From NCBI GenBank assembly GCA_002469915.1, contig DKOG01000179.1:1-5886 (forward strand): a stretch of DNA of 5,886 nucleotides, read 5' to 3'. A program made the translations under genes and the position numbers. The stretch comes from Bacteroidetes bacterium UBA7368 (GTDB taxonomy: Bacteria; Bacteroidota; Rhodothermia; Rhodothermales; UBA10348). Positions 1 to 5,886 of this stretch are shown here, one piece after another. Numbering within the stretch: the first letter of the stretch is position 1; each line of letters opens with the position of its first letter. Below the pieces are notes generated by a model, which ran no database searches, was not told the origin of the DNA, and saw only the letters and a program-made list of their open reading frames with translations.

Positions 1-2
1 CT

Positions 3-2045
3 CTCTCTTCCATGTCTGCATACTATCGGGGTGTTAGCCTTGCGAGAGCTGAAGATGATCAGGCAGCCATCCAAGCCCTTACTTATTTCGTCGGGAGATG
101 GCCTTTGCACGACTTATCTGATCATGGATGGTTTGAACTTGGGATCATTCAGTATCGTCTGCGAAAATGGAAGGATGCTAACCAGACATTTGAATCGCTC
201 ATAGAGCGCTATCCTGACTCTTCTCTTATCGGTGATGCACTCACACACCTAGGAAACACAGCCATTGCCCTCGGTGACTTCGATGGAGCTCATGAAGCGT
301 TTGACGCGGCTATTGCTCACGGAACGGCCTCATCTGATTTGGTAGCGGAAGTTATTTTTCAGAAAGCGTGGTTGAATTATCGAAATCGCGCCTATGAAGA
401 ATCAGCCTCGGAGTTCATCCGACTCTTCACGGATTCCCCGTCCGGTCCAAAGGCCTCAGAATCACTCTTCTGGTCTGCGGAAAGCTACTTCCAAATGGGG
501 CAATACGCTCGAGCTACAGGACTATTTCAACGCTACATGCGCGAATATCCTGGTGGACAGCACCGTGATGCAGCACACTATGCTTTGGGGTGGTCTTATT
601 TCCGTCAGGGCGATTACTCCAACGCAATCCCCCAGTTTGAACAATTCCTTGATGCGTTCAGAGATGAAACGGGTACCGTCCCCTACAGGGCCGACGCTCG
701 CTTGCGCTTAGCCGATAGCTACTTTGCTTTGAAACGGTATCCAGAAGCTGTTCGGGCATACGGGCGCATGGCAGTCGAAGGAGACGACTATGCGTTGTAC
801 CAAATCGGGCAAGCCTATTCAAATGCAGGAGATCCATTTGAAGCCATTTCGACCTTTCGCGAGTTGCTGCAATCCTATCCTCAAAGCGAGTGGCGAGAAG
901 AGGCCAGCTATTCGCTAGGATACTTGTACTTCCTGAATCAGGAATACGAACAGTCCATTATTGAGTACCAATCGCTGATTGACACCTATCCTACAGATCA
1001 ATTAGCTGCTAAAGCGCAATATGGTATTGGAGATGCGTATTTCAATGCCGGAGATATTGACGCGGCCATTGATGGATATCAGCGCGTTTTGCTCAGGTAC
1101 CCGACCAGTCCTTTTGTGTCTGACGCCGCCGCGGGTATTCAGTATGCCCTAATGGCCGCAGGACAAGATGATAGAGCCGATACGATCGTAGACTCCTTGG
1201 CAGCTGCCCTAGCTGGAACACCTGCCGCAGAACAACTCATTTTTCGTCAGGCAGAGGCGAAATATCAAAGTGGTCGAACGGATGATGCGAAAGCGGATTT
1301 GATGGAGTTTGTTGAGTCAGCAACAGATCCTCGCTTGTTAGCCGATGCTCATTACTTCTTGGCAGAAATCTTTCAAGCGGAAGGCAATACGGATCTAGCT
1401 GCTCAATACTTCGACATCTTAGTATCCCGATTCGCAGATAGCGCAAGATTCGGTGACTCGGCGGAGTCACTGGGACACATTTACCTTGAAGCAGGTCGAC
1501 TAGAGGATGCACTTCAGTTGTTTGAAAACATGGAGGCCGGCTTAGCCTCTTCCGAAGAAGCCGTTACGCGCGCTAGGTACGGTCAAAGTCTTGCTCTTAT
1601 TCAATTAGGCCGAACTGAGGAAGCCGAGTCAAGACTTCGAGCCAGCATTATAGACGGTTCGGTAACTACCTCCACCCTTCCTGCCTATCTCGGCCTTGGC
1701 CGAATCGCGCTTCTCAATGGGAATTTTTCAGAGTCTGACGAAATGCTGGAGCTGGTAGCAACCCGAGCCCGGGATGAATTAGGTGCCGAAGCTCTCTTTT
1801 TACTAGGCCAATCAGCGGTTCAACGAGGGCTAAACGAACGCGGGATTGAAACACTCGGACGTATGGACACCCTGTTTTCTGGGTACAGCCATTGGCAAGC
1901 ATTGAGTTACTATCAACAAGGAATAGCGTTTGAAAACCTTGGAAATCGAGGCCAGGCTATTCGTCTTTACGAGTTGATACAGTCAACGTATCCAACTTCT
2001 TCTGTAATCGAAAACGTGGAGGAGCGACTCAATGCGATACAATAA
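3..2045 (+). CDS. Long TPR-repeat protein, 5' end outside window
   Basis: This is an alpha-helical tetratricopeptide-repeat solenoid, probably a periplasmic or outer-membrane-associated scaffold; no enzyme motif is visible. About 18 TPR-like units of 34-42 residues run through all 677 residues counted from the ATG at 12. Clear examples lie near residues 147-183, 294-330, 331-367 and 442-478, each with the pattern A..LG..Y...G.Y..A...F..ll..YP. The 36-37-residue spacing with YP ends is like the CpoB/YbgF and BamD type of TPR. The frame has no stop between the left edge and the ATG at 12, that ATG falls inside a repeat, and there is no signal peptide after it, so the gene almost certainly starts upstream and the N-terminus is missing. 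It ends with TAA, 14 bases into the barrel gene, which implies co-expression. TPR identity is strong; the specific role and cellular location are inferred from neighbours. Confidence 0.9.
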   Translation, partial: LSSMSAYYRGVSLARAEDDQAAIQALTYFVGRWPLHDLSDHGWFELGIIQYRLRKWKDANQTFESLIERYPDSSLIGDALTHLGNTAIALGDFDGAHEAFDAAIAHGTASSDLVAEVIFQKAWLNYRNRAYEESASEFIRLFTDSPSGPKASESLFWSAESYFQMGQYARATGLFQRYMREYPGGQHRDAAHYALGWSYFRQGDYSNAIPQFEQFLDAFRDETGTVPYRADARLRLADSYFALKRYPEAVRAYGRMAVEGDDYALYQIGQAYSNAGDPFEAISTFRELLQSYPQSEWREEASYSLGYLYFLNQEYEQSIIEYQSLIDTYPTDQLAAKAQYGIGDAYFNAGDIDAAIDGYQRVLLRYPTSPFVSDAAAGIQYALMAAGQDDRADTIVDSLAAALAGTPAAEQLIFRQAEAKYQSGRTDDAKADLMEFVESATDPRLLADAHYFLAEIFQAEGNTDLAAQYFDILVSRFADSARFGDSAESLGHIYLEAGRLEDALQLFENMEAGLASSEEAVTRARYGQSLALIQLGRTEEAESRLRASIIDGSVTTSTLPAYLGLGRIALLNGNFSESDEMLELVATRARDELGAEALFLLGQSAVQRGLNERGIETLGRMDTLFSGYSHWQALSYYQQGIAFENLGNRGQAIRLYELIQSTYPTSSVIENVEERLNAIQ
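2018..2024 (+). promoter_or_regulatory. Shine-Dalgarno for the barrel gene
   Basis: GGAGGAG lies seven bases upstream of the ATG at 2032, inside the last codons of the TPR gene. It fixes the start of the barrel gene and, with the 14-base gene overlap, suggests translational coupling. It stands out because the two downstream genes in the window have no comparable site. Confidence 0.7.
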
Positions 2046-3777
2046 TTGGATACTCTTGCTGGCCCTCGTTTGTGTTCTGATCACTACCAAGGATGCAACC
2101 GCTCAGGTCGATCCCGAATTACCCGATTTAGCACCTCGCGAGCTAGAAATCACGGGTGACTTATCGATCGTTTTCCCGGCTCTGCGACGTCAGCCTATTG
2201 TTGGCTTTAACCCTCCTCCGCGCGTCCCGGACATTCCGGGTCAGAGAATGCCCTTTGCGGATCCCTACAAGCAGCCTAGTGCGGAATTGCCCCCAAGTCC
2301 CCTAGTTGCTCCTAATCCTCCAGATGTGAACGCACTGGCTACAAGAGTGCCTATCACTGGTGTTATTGAAGGTTCATTGGGAAAACACCTTAATCGAAAC
2401 GTAACAGCCGATTTGGCGCTTGCCTCAACGAAAGCGACCTCTGTTCTACTCTCTGGAGCCTATCGCGGAAGTAATGGAATCGAACCCTTTTCAGGCTCAG
2501 ATGCCAGTAGTGGTTTTGATCACCTGAATGGAATGATGACCCTCAGTCATGCTATGTCGAATGCGCAGATAGAAACGTCTATTGCTGGTTTTCGAAATGG
2601 ATACTCCTTGTACGGAGCAAGTCTAAGCGCTGGCTCACTTGCTCTAAATAATCCTGAACGAATTTTCTCAGGTGCCCATGCTCGAATCGCGTTGTCATCT
2701 CTGCCAGGATCCCGTATTCAGCTTACGGGGGCCCTAGATCTGGGGATGAGTTCAATTGGCACGGACATTTTCGATCCTGCTATTCGCGTCGATCCGTCCA
2801 GCGAACGAGATGAATCCTACCTTGATTTTTCTACTGCGGCCTCATTTCCTATTCGAGACGGAAATATCAGAATAGTTGGGAATGCTGTGACATCTGGCTT
2901 AGATGATTCGGGCTTCCCAGGTTCGACTGTGCAATCTGGATACTCGGAGGTTGCTCTTGCCTACTTGTACTCTAAAAACTTATTTCTTGAGGGCGGTTTG
3001 GCTGCTTTCGGATTTGCGTCGGACGCCCAAACAGACGCCGGTAGAAGCCAATCGTTGTCTTACCTGTCGCCGGTTCTGAAAGCGACCTATTCAATTTCGC
3101 CTTCCGTATCATGGTATGTAGGAAATACACCTTCTATTACTTCCCATCTCATGAAGGACGCTTTTAAACATGCTCCTTTCTTGATGGACGAACCCCTCCT
3201 TCTTCCCACGTTAACCGCCCTTGATGCTCACACAGGAATGTCCTTGATGTCTGAATACGTAACTGGGCAGGCACAATTTGGTTGGAAAGATCAGCCTTTT
3301 AGACGTTTTGCACACAGGCCATCAGCAGGACTCGCATCCTATGACCGCGGGTATGCTGCTTTAGCATACGATGATGCACGTATGTTTTACGGTCGCCTTG
3401 ATTTAGCCTTCATTCTCCGCCCCGGTTTCCAGTTTGGTGTAGATCTAGAATTCAGAAATGCTGAATTGACTGAGTTAAAATCGGATATCCCTTATTTCTC
3501 TCCATTAACAGCGGGTGGCTTTTTGTCCGCGAGCTTTATGGATGGAAGAGCACTGATTCAAATGAACTGGCGGCACGAAGGTTTGAGACCCATCAATTTA
3601 ACGGGAACGACCGAAACCCAGTCGTTAACGCTTATCTCTCTTTCTGGAACCTACTTTGTATCTCCGGCCTACGGCGTATCGTTGGGTGTTAGAAATCTCG
3701 GCTCTCAACCGGAATTCTGGGACAACTATACCAGCGAGGCCTCGACTGTCTTTTTTGGAGCGCAATACAGATGGTAA
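2032..3777 (+). CDS. Secreted probable outer-membrane beta-barrel protein
   Basis: A 581-residue exported protein, predicted to be an outer-membrane beta-barrel resembling the barrel part of TonB-dependent receptors. Residues 1-24 form a signal peptide: a hydrophobic core WILLLALVCVLI, then an A-T-A site before Q25. Residues 49-97 are very proline-rich (16 Pro in 49, including NPPPRVPDIP). From about residue 105 to the end the protein shows alternating polar/hydrophobic strands rich in Gly, Ser, Tyr and Phe. It ends in FFGAQYRW, with aromatic Y579 and the terminal W581, as expected for a BAM-recognised last strand. The preceding GVSLGVRNLG also recalls the end of TonB-dependent receptors. No plug domain is evident: the space between signal peptide and first strands is too short and proline-rich. 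The start is set by the ATG with a good Shine-Dalgarno. The ligand is unknown, and no close family is recognised with certainty. A scaffold or non-transport barrel is as possible as a transporter. Confidence 0.8.
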   Translation: MRYNNWILLLALVCVLITTKDATAQVDPELPDLAPRELEITGDLSIVFPALRRQPIVGFNPPPRVPDIPGQRMPFADPYKQPSAELPPSPLVAPNPPDVNALATRVPITGVIEGSLGKHLNRNVTADLALASTKATSVLLSGAYRGSNGIEPFSGSDASSGFDHLNGMMTLSHAMSNAQIETSIAGFRNGYSLYGASLSAGSLALNNPERIFSGAHARIALSSLPGSRIQLTGALDLGMSSIGTDIFDPAIRVDPSSERDESYLDFSTAASFPIRDGNIRIVGNAVTSGLDDSGFPGSTVQSGYSEVALAYLYSKNLFLEGGLAAFGFASDAQTDAGRSQSLSYLSPVLKATYSISPSVSWYVGNTPSITSHLMKDAFKHAPFLMDEPLLLPTLTALDAHTGMSLMSEYVTGQAQFGWKDQPFRRFAHRPSAGLASYDRGYAALAYDDARMFYGRLDLAFILRPGFQFGVDLEFRNAELTELKSDIPYFSPLTAGGFLSASFMDGRALIQMNWRHEGLRPINLTGTTETQSLTLISLSGTYFVSPAYGVSLGVRNLGSQPEFWDNYTSEASTVFFGAQYRW

Positions 3778-3784
3778 CATAGAT

Positions 3785-3820
3785 GGGTTCAGACATCGTA
3801 TCTTAAGAATGTCCGTACCC
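3785..3820 (+). other. Imperfect hairpin in the barrel/HU-SPOR gap
   Basis: The arms 3785-3796 (GGGTTCAGACAT) and 3809-3820 (ATGTCCGTACCC) pair at 10 of 12 positions around a 12-base loop that contains the palindrome TCTTAAGA. It starts eight bases after the barrel gene stop codon. It is followed by mixed sequence rather than a T-run (only TTTT at 3839-3842), so it is not a standard intrinsic terminator. It could be a weak terminator, a processing or stability element that sets different levels for the two flanking genes, or chance. The remainder of the gap shows no promoter I would defend. Confidence 0.35.
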
Positions 3821-3858
3821 GAAAATCTAGTCTATCTGTTTTCCTGACCTGAAACATT

Positions 3859-5256
3859 TTGGCCGTCACTGAACATATCCACCGCATCGTGTCTGAATGC
3901 CTAGCAAATGGGCAGTCTATCAGCTTACCTGAACTCGGTGTGCTGTTCGTGCAGCGCACGCCAGCGAAACGCGAGGAAACGGCTCAGGGAGCAACTTGGA
4001 GCCCCCCTCAAAAACAATTGGGGTTTTGGAATGGACCCTCATCTGCTGCAGATGTCGAGTTGGGTGCCATTATCGAACAGACTCACAAGATGGATCGTGC
4101 CGATGCCAACCTGAAGGCAAAAGGTTTATGTGCCACTATGAAGGTTGATTTAGAGGCACACGGTCGCGTTGATTTTGGTCATATCTGTATTTTTGTTTCA
4201 GATGAAGCCGGAGTTCGGGTCGAGACCAATGAGCACTTCTCCTCTGTCTTGAATATTCAGAATGTGGGTCTCCGAACTCATCACCTCGAGAAACCATCTG
4301 CTACAACTGGCACCCCTGAGACTTCCGAAACTCTGTCAGAAGAAAAGGAAGGTGAACTGGAAGTACCGAAAGATGCGTCAATCCGCTATGCTCCCATCGG
4401 TACTCATTCTAAACCGCAGGATATTGAACCGTTGGCGCCTGAGAGCGGACCTGAAACTCCCATACACACGGAGCTTTCTTCGACAGATGATTTAGCCAGC
4501 CAAGAAATTGAGAGCGTATCCGTAACGCATGAGCCGGCTACGGATTCGGTTGACTTGTCTGACGTTACAGAAGACGTTCGTACTGGCACTGATTCCCAAG
4601 ATGACCTAACCCGAGCCATCGCTGCAGCTACTACCGTTTCTAAGGGTCTGCCGGCCGCTACCCAACCTCCACCATCTAAGCGACTTTCTCCACGCGAGAT
4701 ACGCAATCAGCGCACTTCGTCCGGAAGAACGTCTTTGATCATCGCAGCAATGCTTGCCTTGATTGTCGTGGTCGTCTTAGTCGTTCGGCAGCTACCAGGG
4801 CCGGACGACCCTGCATCTCTTGTCACGAATGAAGAATCCGTACTAACGATAGAGAAAGATTCAGCAGCATCGGATCCAGCATCCTCCGACAGCCTGACCG
4901 CAGCAGCGACAACAACGGGGACAGGGACAGCTACTGAAACGGCTACGGCATCGGATTCGCCAGTTGCAGAACAACCCGCGAGTGCAACCCTGACTTCTTT
5001 TGAACCCATTTTGAGATCTACTGAAGGATATACACTCGTAGTAGGATCAACCATGAACCCGACCTTAGCTGCTCAAGCATTAAAGGAATATACATCTTTA
5101 GGCATGCGTACTGGCATACTAATAGACGAATCTGATGAGGTCGTGCGTTATAGAATGGCCGTTGGAGTATTTTCATCCGGCGCACGTGCAGATTCTGCTC
5201 GTAAAGCAACTCCAGACAAGCTTCCTCAAGGAACGTGGGTTTTTCGGATCAGGTAA
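3859..5256 (+). CDS. Tandem HU (CCDC81-like) and SPOR membrane protein
   Basis: A 465-residue bitopic inner-membrane protein. Residues 1-63 and 64-138 match the two HU-like domains of the bacterial CCDC81 type: a first helix ending in SLPELGVLF, then WSPPQKQLGF, then a second unit ending near NVGL. Residues 144-268 are an acidic, probably disordered linker. Residues 274-290 are basic, and 292-309 form one membrane helix (AAMLALIVVVVLVV). The basic flank before the helix places the HU domains in the cytoplasm and the C-terminus in the periplasm. Residues 335-368 are a Ser/Thr/Ala linker. Residues 389-465 are a SPOR domain (YTLVVGS, then RYRMAVGVFSS.ARADSAR), a fold known to bind denuded septal peptidoglycan. 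The start is TTG: a stop at 3850-3852 closes the frame upstream and the next in-frame Met is residue 78, which would delete the first HU domain. No Shine-Dalgarno is seen. It sits 33 bases before exbB, probably in one transcript. Domain calls are firm; DNA binding by the HU part is not shown. Confidence 0.9.
   Translation: MAVTEHIHRIVSECLANGQSISLPELGVLFVQRTPAKREETAQGATWSPPQKQLGFWNGPSSAADVELGAIIEQTHKMDRADANLKAKGLCATMKVDLEAHGRVDFGHICIFVSDEAGVRVETNEHFSSVLNIQNVGLRTHHLEKPSATTGTPETSETLSEEKEGELEVPKDASIRYAPIGTHSKPQDIEPLAPESGPETPIHTELSSTDDLASQEIESVSVTHEPATDSVDLSDVTEDVRTGTDSQDDLTRAIAAATTVSKGLPAATQPPPSKRLSPREIRNQRTSSGRTSLIIAAMLALIVVVVLVVRQLPGPDDPASLVTNEESVLTIEKDSAASDPASSDSLTAAATTTGTGTATETATASDSPVAEQPASATLTSFEPILRSTEGYTLVVGSTMNPTLAAQALKEYTSLGMRTGILIDESDEVVRYRMAVGVFSSGARADSARKATPDKLPQGTWVFRIR
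4900..4950 (+). repeat. Thr/Ala/Gly low-complexity coding tract
   Basis: Residues 348-364 of the HU-SPOR protein are built almost only from Ala, Thr and Gly, encoded by near-repeats of ACA, ACG, GCA, GCT and GGGACA. The tract lies in the periplasmic linker between the membrane helix and the SPOR domain and looks like a flexible spacer whose length could vary between strains. The remaining bases are ordinary coding sequence. Confidence 0.5.
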
Positions 5257-5289
5257 TTGTTTTAATCATTTTCAAACCACTCAAGTCAC
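5257..5289 (+). other. Short AT-rich leader before exbB, no Shine-Dalgarno
   Basis: These 33 bases between the HU-SPOR stop codon and the exbB ATG contain TTGTTTTAATCATTTTC and no purine-rich ribosome-binding motif, hairpin or T-run following a stem. The short gap without a terminator supports a shared transcript. Starts without Shine-Dalgarno in an AT-rich context are common in Bacteroidota and relatives. Confidence 0.45.
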
Positions 5290-5886
5290 ATGCTCGCTTT
5301 GAGCCTCCAAGTTATTCAGGATTCGACCGTTGTCGGTGATTCCTTGCAGACCCTCGCTTCGCCTGAAGCAGTAAGCCAGCTAGATATTATTCTGGAGGCT
5401 GGATGGATCATGATCCCAATCGTGCTCCTTTCCATTCTAACCATCTATCTTTTGGTGGAGCGATTGATGACGCTAAATCGTGCGAAATCTGATCGATCTG
5501 AGGTCATGGGCCGCATCCGAGAATATGTTAGTCGGGGCAATATTAGCGGTGCACAGGCGTATTGCGATGCGCAAGAAAAGCCGCTTACCCGCATTCTGAT
5601 GCATGGATTGGAGCGTCTGGGTCGGCCTATCGCTGAAATTCAAGACGCGGTAAATGCTGCCGGTAAGCATGAAGCCTTTGAACTAGAGCGACGCATGGAC
5701 ATACTGGCTAGTATTGCCGGTATCGCTCCCATGCTGGGTTTTCTTGGAACCGTAACGGGCATGATTAAGGCGTTTCAACAAATTCAGAACCTGCAAGGAA
5801 ATGTAAACCCAAGTGTTCTGGCAGGCGGTATCTGGGAGGCTCTCGTATCTACAGCGGCTGGGTTAATCGTCGGGATCTTGGCGTTT
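5290..5886 (+). CDS. exbB: ExbB/TolQ/MotA-family proton channel subunit, 3' truncated
   Basis: This is the inner-membrane proton-channel subunit of a Ton- or Tol-type motor; with an ExbD/TolR partner, such proteins couple the proton gradient to work at the outer membrane. 199 codons are visible and the frame is still open at the right edge. Helix 1 is about residues 39-56 (WIMIPIVLLSILTIYLLV), after about 38 N-terminal residues that should be periplasmic. A long cytoplasmic region follows to about 137, with an ERLGRPI stretch. Helix 2 is about 138-158 with GFLGTVTGM. Helix 3 starts near 181 with WEALVSTAAGLIVGI. Glu183, Thr154 and Thr188 lie where E. coli ExbB has Glu176, Thr148 and Thr181, so the channel looks functional. 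Roughly 25-45 residues are missing by comparison with full-length members. The ATG at 5290 is the first start after an in-frame stop at 5263-5265; Met41 would cut into helix 1. Family assignment is firm; ExbB rather than TolQ is a naming choice, and exbD/tonB-type genes probably follow. Confidence 0.92.
   Translation, partial: MLALSLQVIQDSTVVGDSLQTLASPEAVSQLDIILEAGWIMIPIVLLSILTIYLLVERLMTLNRAKSDRSEVMGRIREYVSRGNISGAQAYCDAQEKPLTRILMHGLERLGRPIAEIQDAVNAAGKHEAFELERRMDILASIAGIAPMLGFLGTVTGMIKAFQQIQNLQGNVNPSVLAGGIWEALVSTAAGLIVGILAF

Noticed and set aside
12..14. ATG at 12 as the true start of the TPR gene
   Set aside because: The frame stays open to the window edge, the ATG falls inside a repeat, and no signal peptide follows, so it is more likely an internal methionine.
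1237..1902. Minus-strand open frames at 1237-1512 and 1714-1902 inside the TPR gene
   Set aside because: They are antisense to intact, regular TPR repeats and encode no recognisable motifs.
3656..3847. A 63-codon plus-strand frame running from the barrel gene end into the gap
   Set aside because: It mostly overlaps the last strands of the barrel gene in another frame, and its arginine/serine-rich translation shows no family or start signal. It also does not join the HU domain in a way that would suggest a frameshift, since the TTG start already gives a complete domain.
3778..3858. An intrinsic terminator or a Bacteroidota-type promoter (TTTG and TAnnTTTG boxes) in the 81-base gap
   Set aside because: The hairpin has no T-run directly after it, and no correctly spaced pair of promoter boxes could be found.
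4404..5054. Two adjacent minus-strand open frames (4404-4706 and 4707-5054) opposite the HU-SPOR gene
   Set aside because: They mirror the low-complexity Ser/Thr/Ala/Val coding region, have no recognisable domain or ribosome site, and lie opposite a gene with clear domains on both sides of them.
5473..5670. Minus-strand open frame opposite exbB
   Set aside because: It lies opposite the cytoplasmic region of a clear ExbB-family protein and shows no domain of its own.
1..5886. Signs of phage defence, toxin-antitoxin, CRISPR or mobile elements
   Set aside because: No inverted-repeat ends, transposase or integrase motifs, spaced repeats or composition shift were seen; the window reads as a core envelope locus.

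Overview
The window looks like a single-direction envelope locus from a member of the Bacteroidota/Rhodothermota/Balneolota group (FCB superphylum). The placement is an inference. It rests on a tandem-HU plus SPOR membrane protein of the type typical of that group, on an ExbB whose sequence style (long N-terminal periplasmic stretch, WIMIP and GFLGTVTGMI motifs) is the one common in these bacteria, and on two of the three visible starts lacking a recognisable Shine-Dalgarno sequence. Base composition is moderate, with no obvious shift between genes. No RNA genes, insertion sequences, CRISPR arrays or attachment sites were found.

Layout, all on the + strand. (1) From the left edge to 2045 lies the 3' part of a gene for a long tetratricopeptide-repeat (TPR) solenoid; its true start is outside the window. 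(2) 2032-3777 encodes a secreted protein with a proline-rich N-terminal segment followed by a probable outer-membrane beta-barrel; it overlaps gene 1 by 14 bases and has a clear Shine-Dalgarno inside gene 1. (3) An 81-base gap holds an imperfect 12-bp hairpin. (4) 3859-5256, starting with TTG, encodes a one-pass inner-membrane protein: two HU-like domains in the cytoplasm, an acidic linker, one membrane helix, a Ser/Thr/Ala linker and a C-terminal periplasmic SPOR domain. (5) After a 33-base AT-rich gap, 5290 to the right edge encodes the first 199 residues of an ExbB/TolQ-type proton-channel subunit.

How they may work together (inference): ExbB-type motors use the proton gradient to act across the periplasm. 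The SPOR domain should bind peptidoglycan, the TPR solenoid is a scaffold comparable in fold to CpoB/YbgF or BamD, and the barrel would sit in the outer membrane. The set spans cytoplasm, inner membrane, cell wall and outer membrane, so it could be a Tol-Pal-like or Ton-like envelope module, with a possible link to the nucleoid through the HU domains. ExbD/TolR and TonB/TolA-type genes would be expected just beyond the right edge. The parts are recognisable families; the unusual element is their combination, especially the HU-to-SPOR protein and the plugless barrel.
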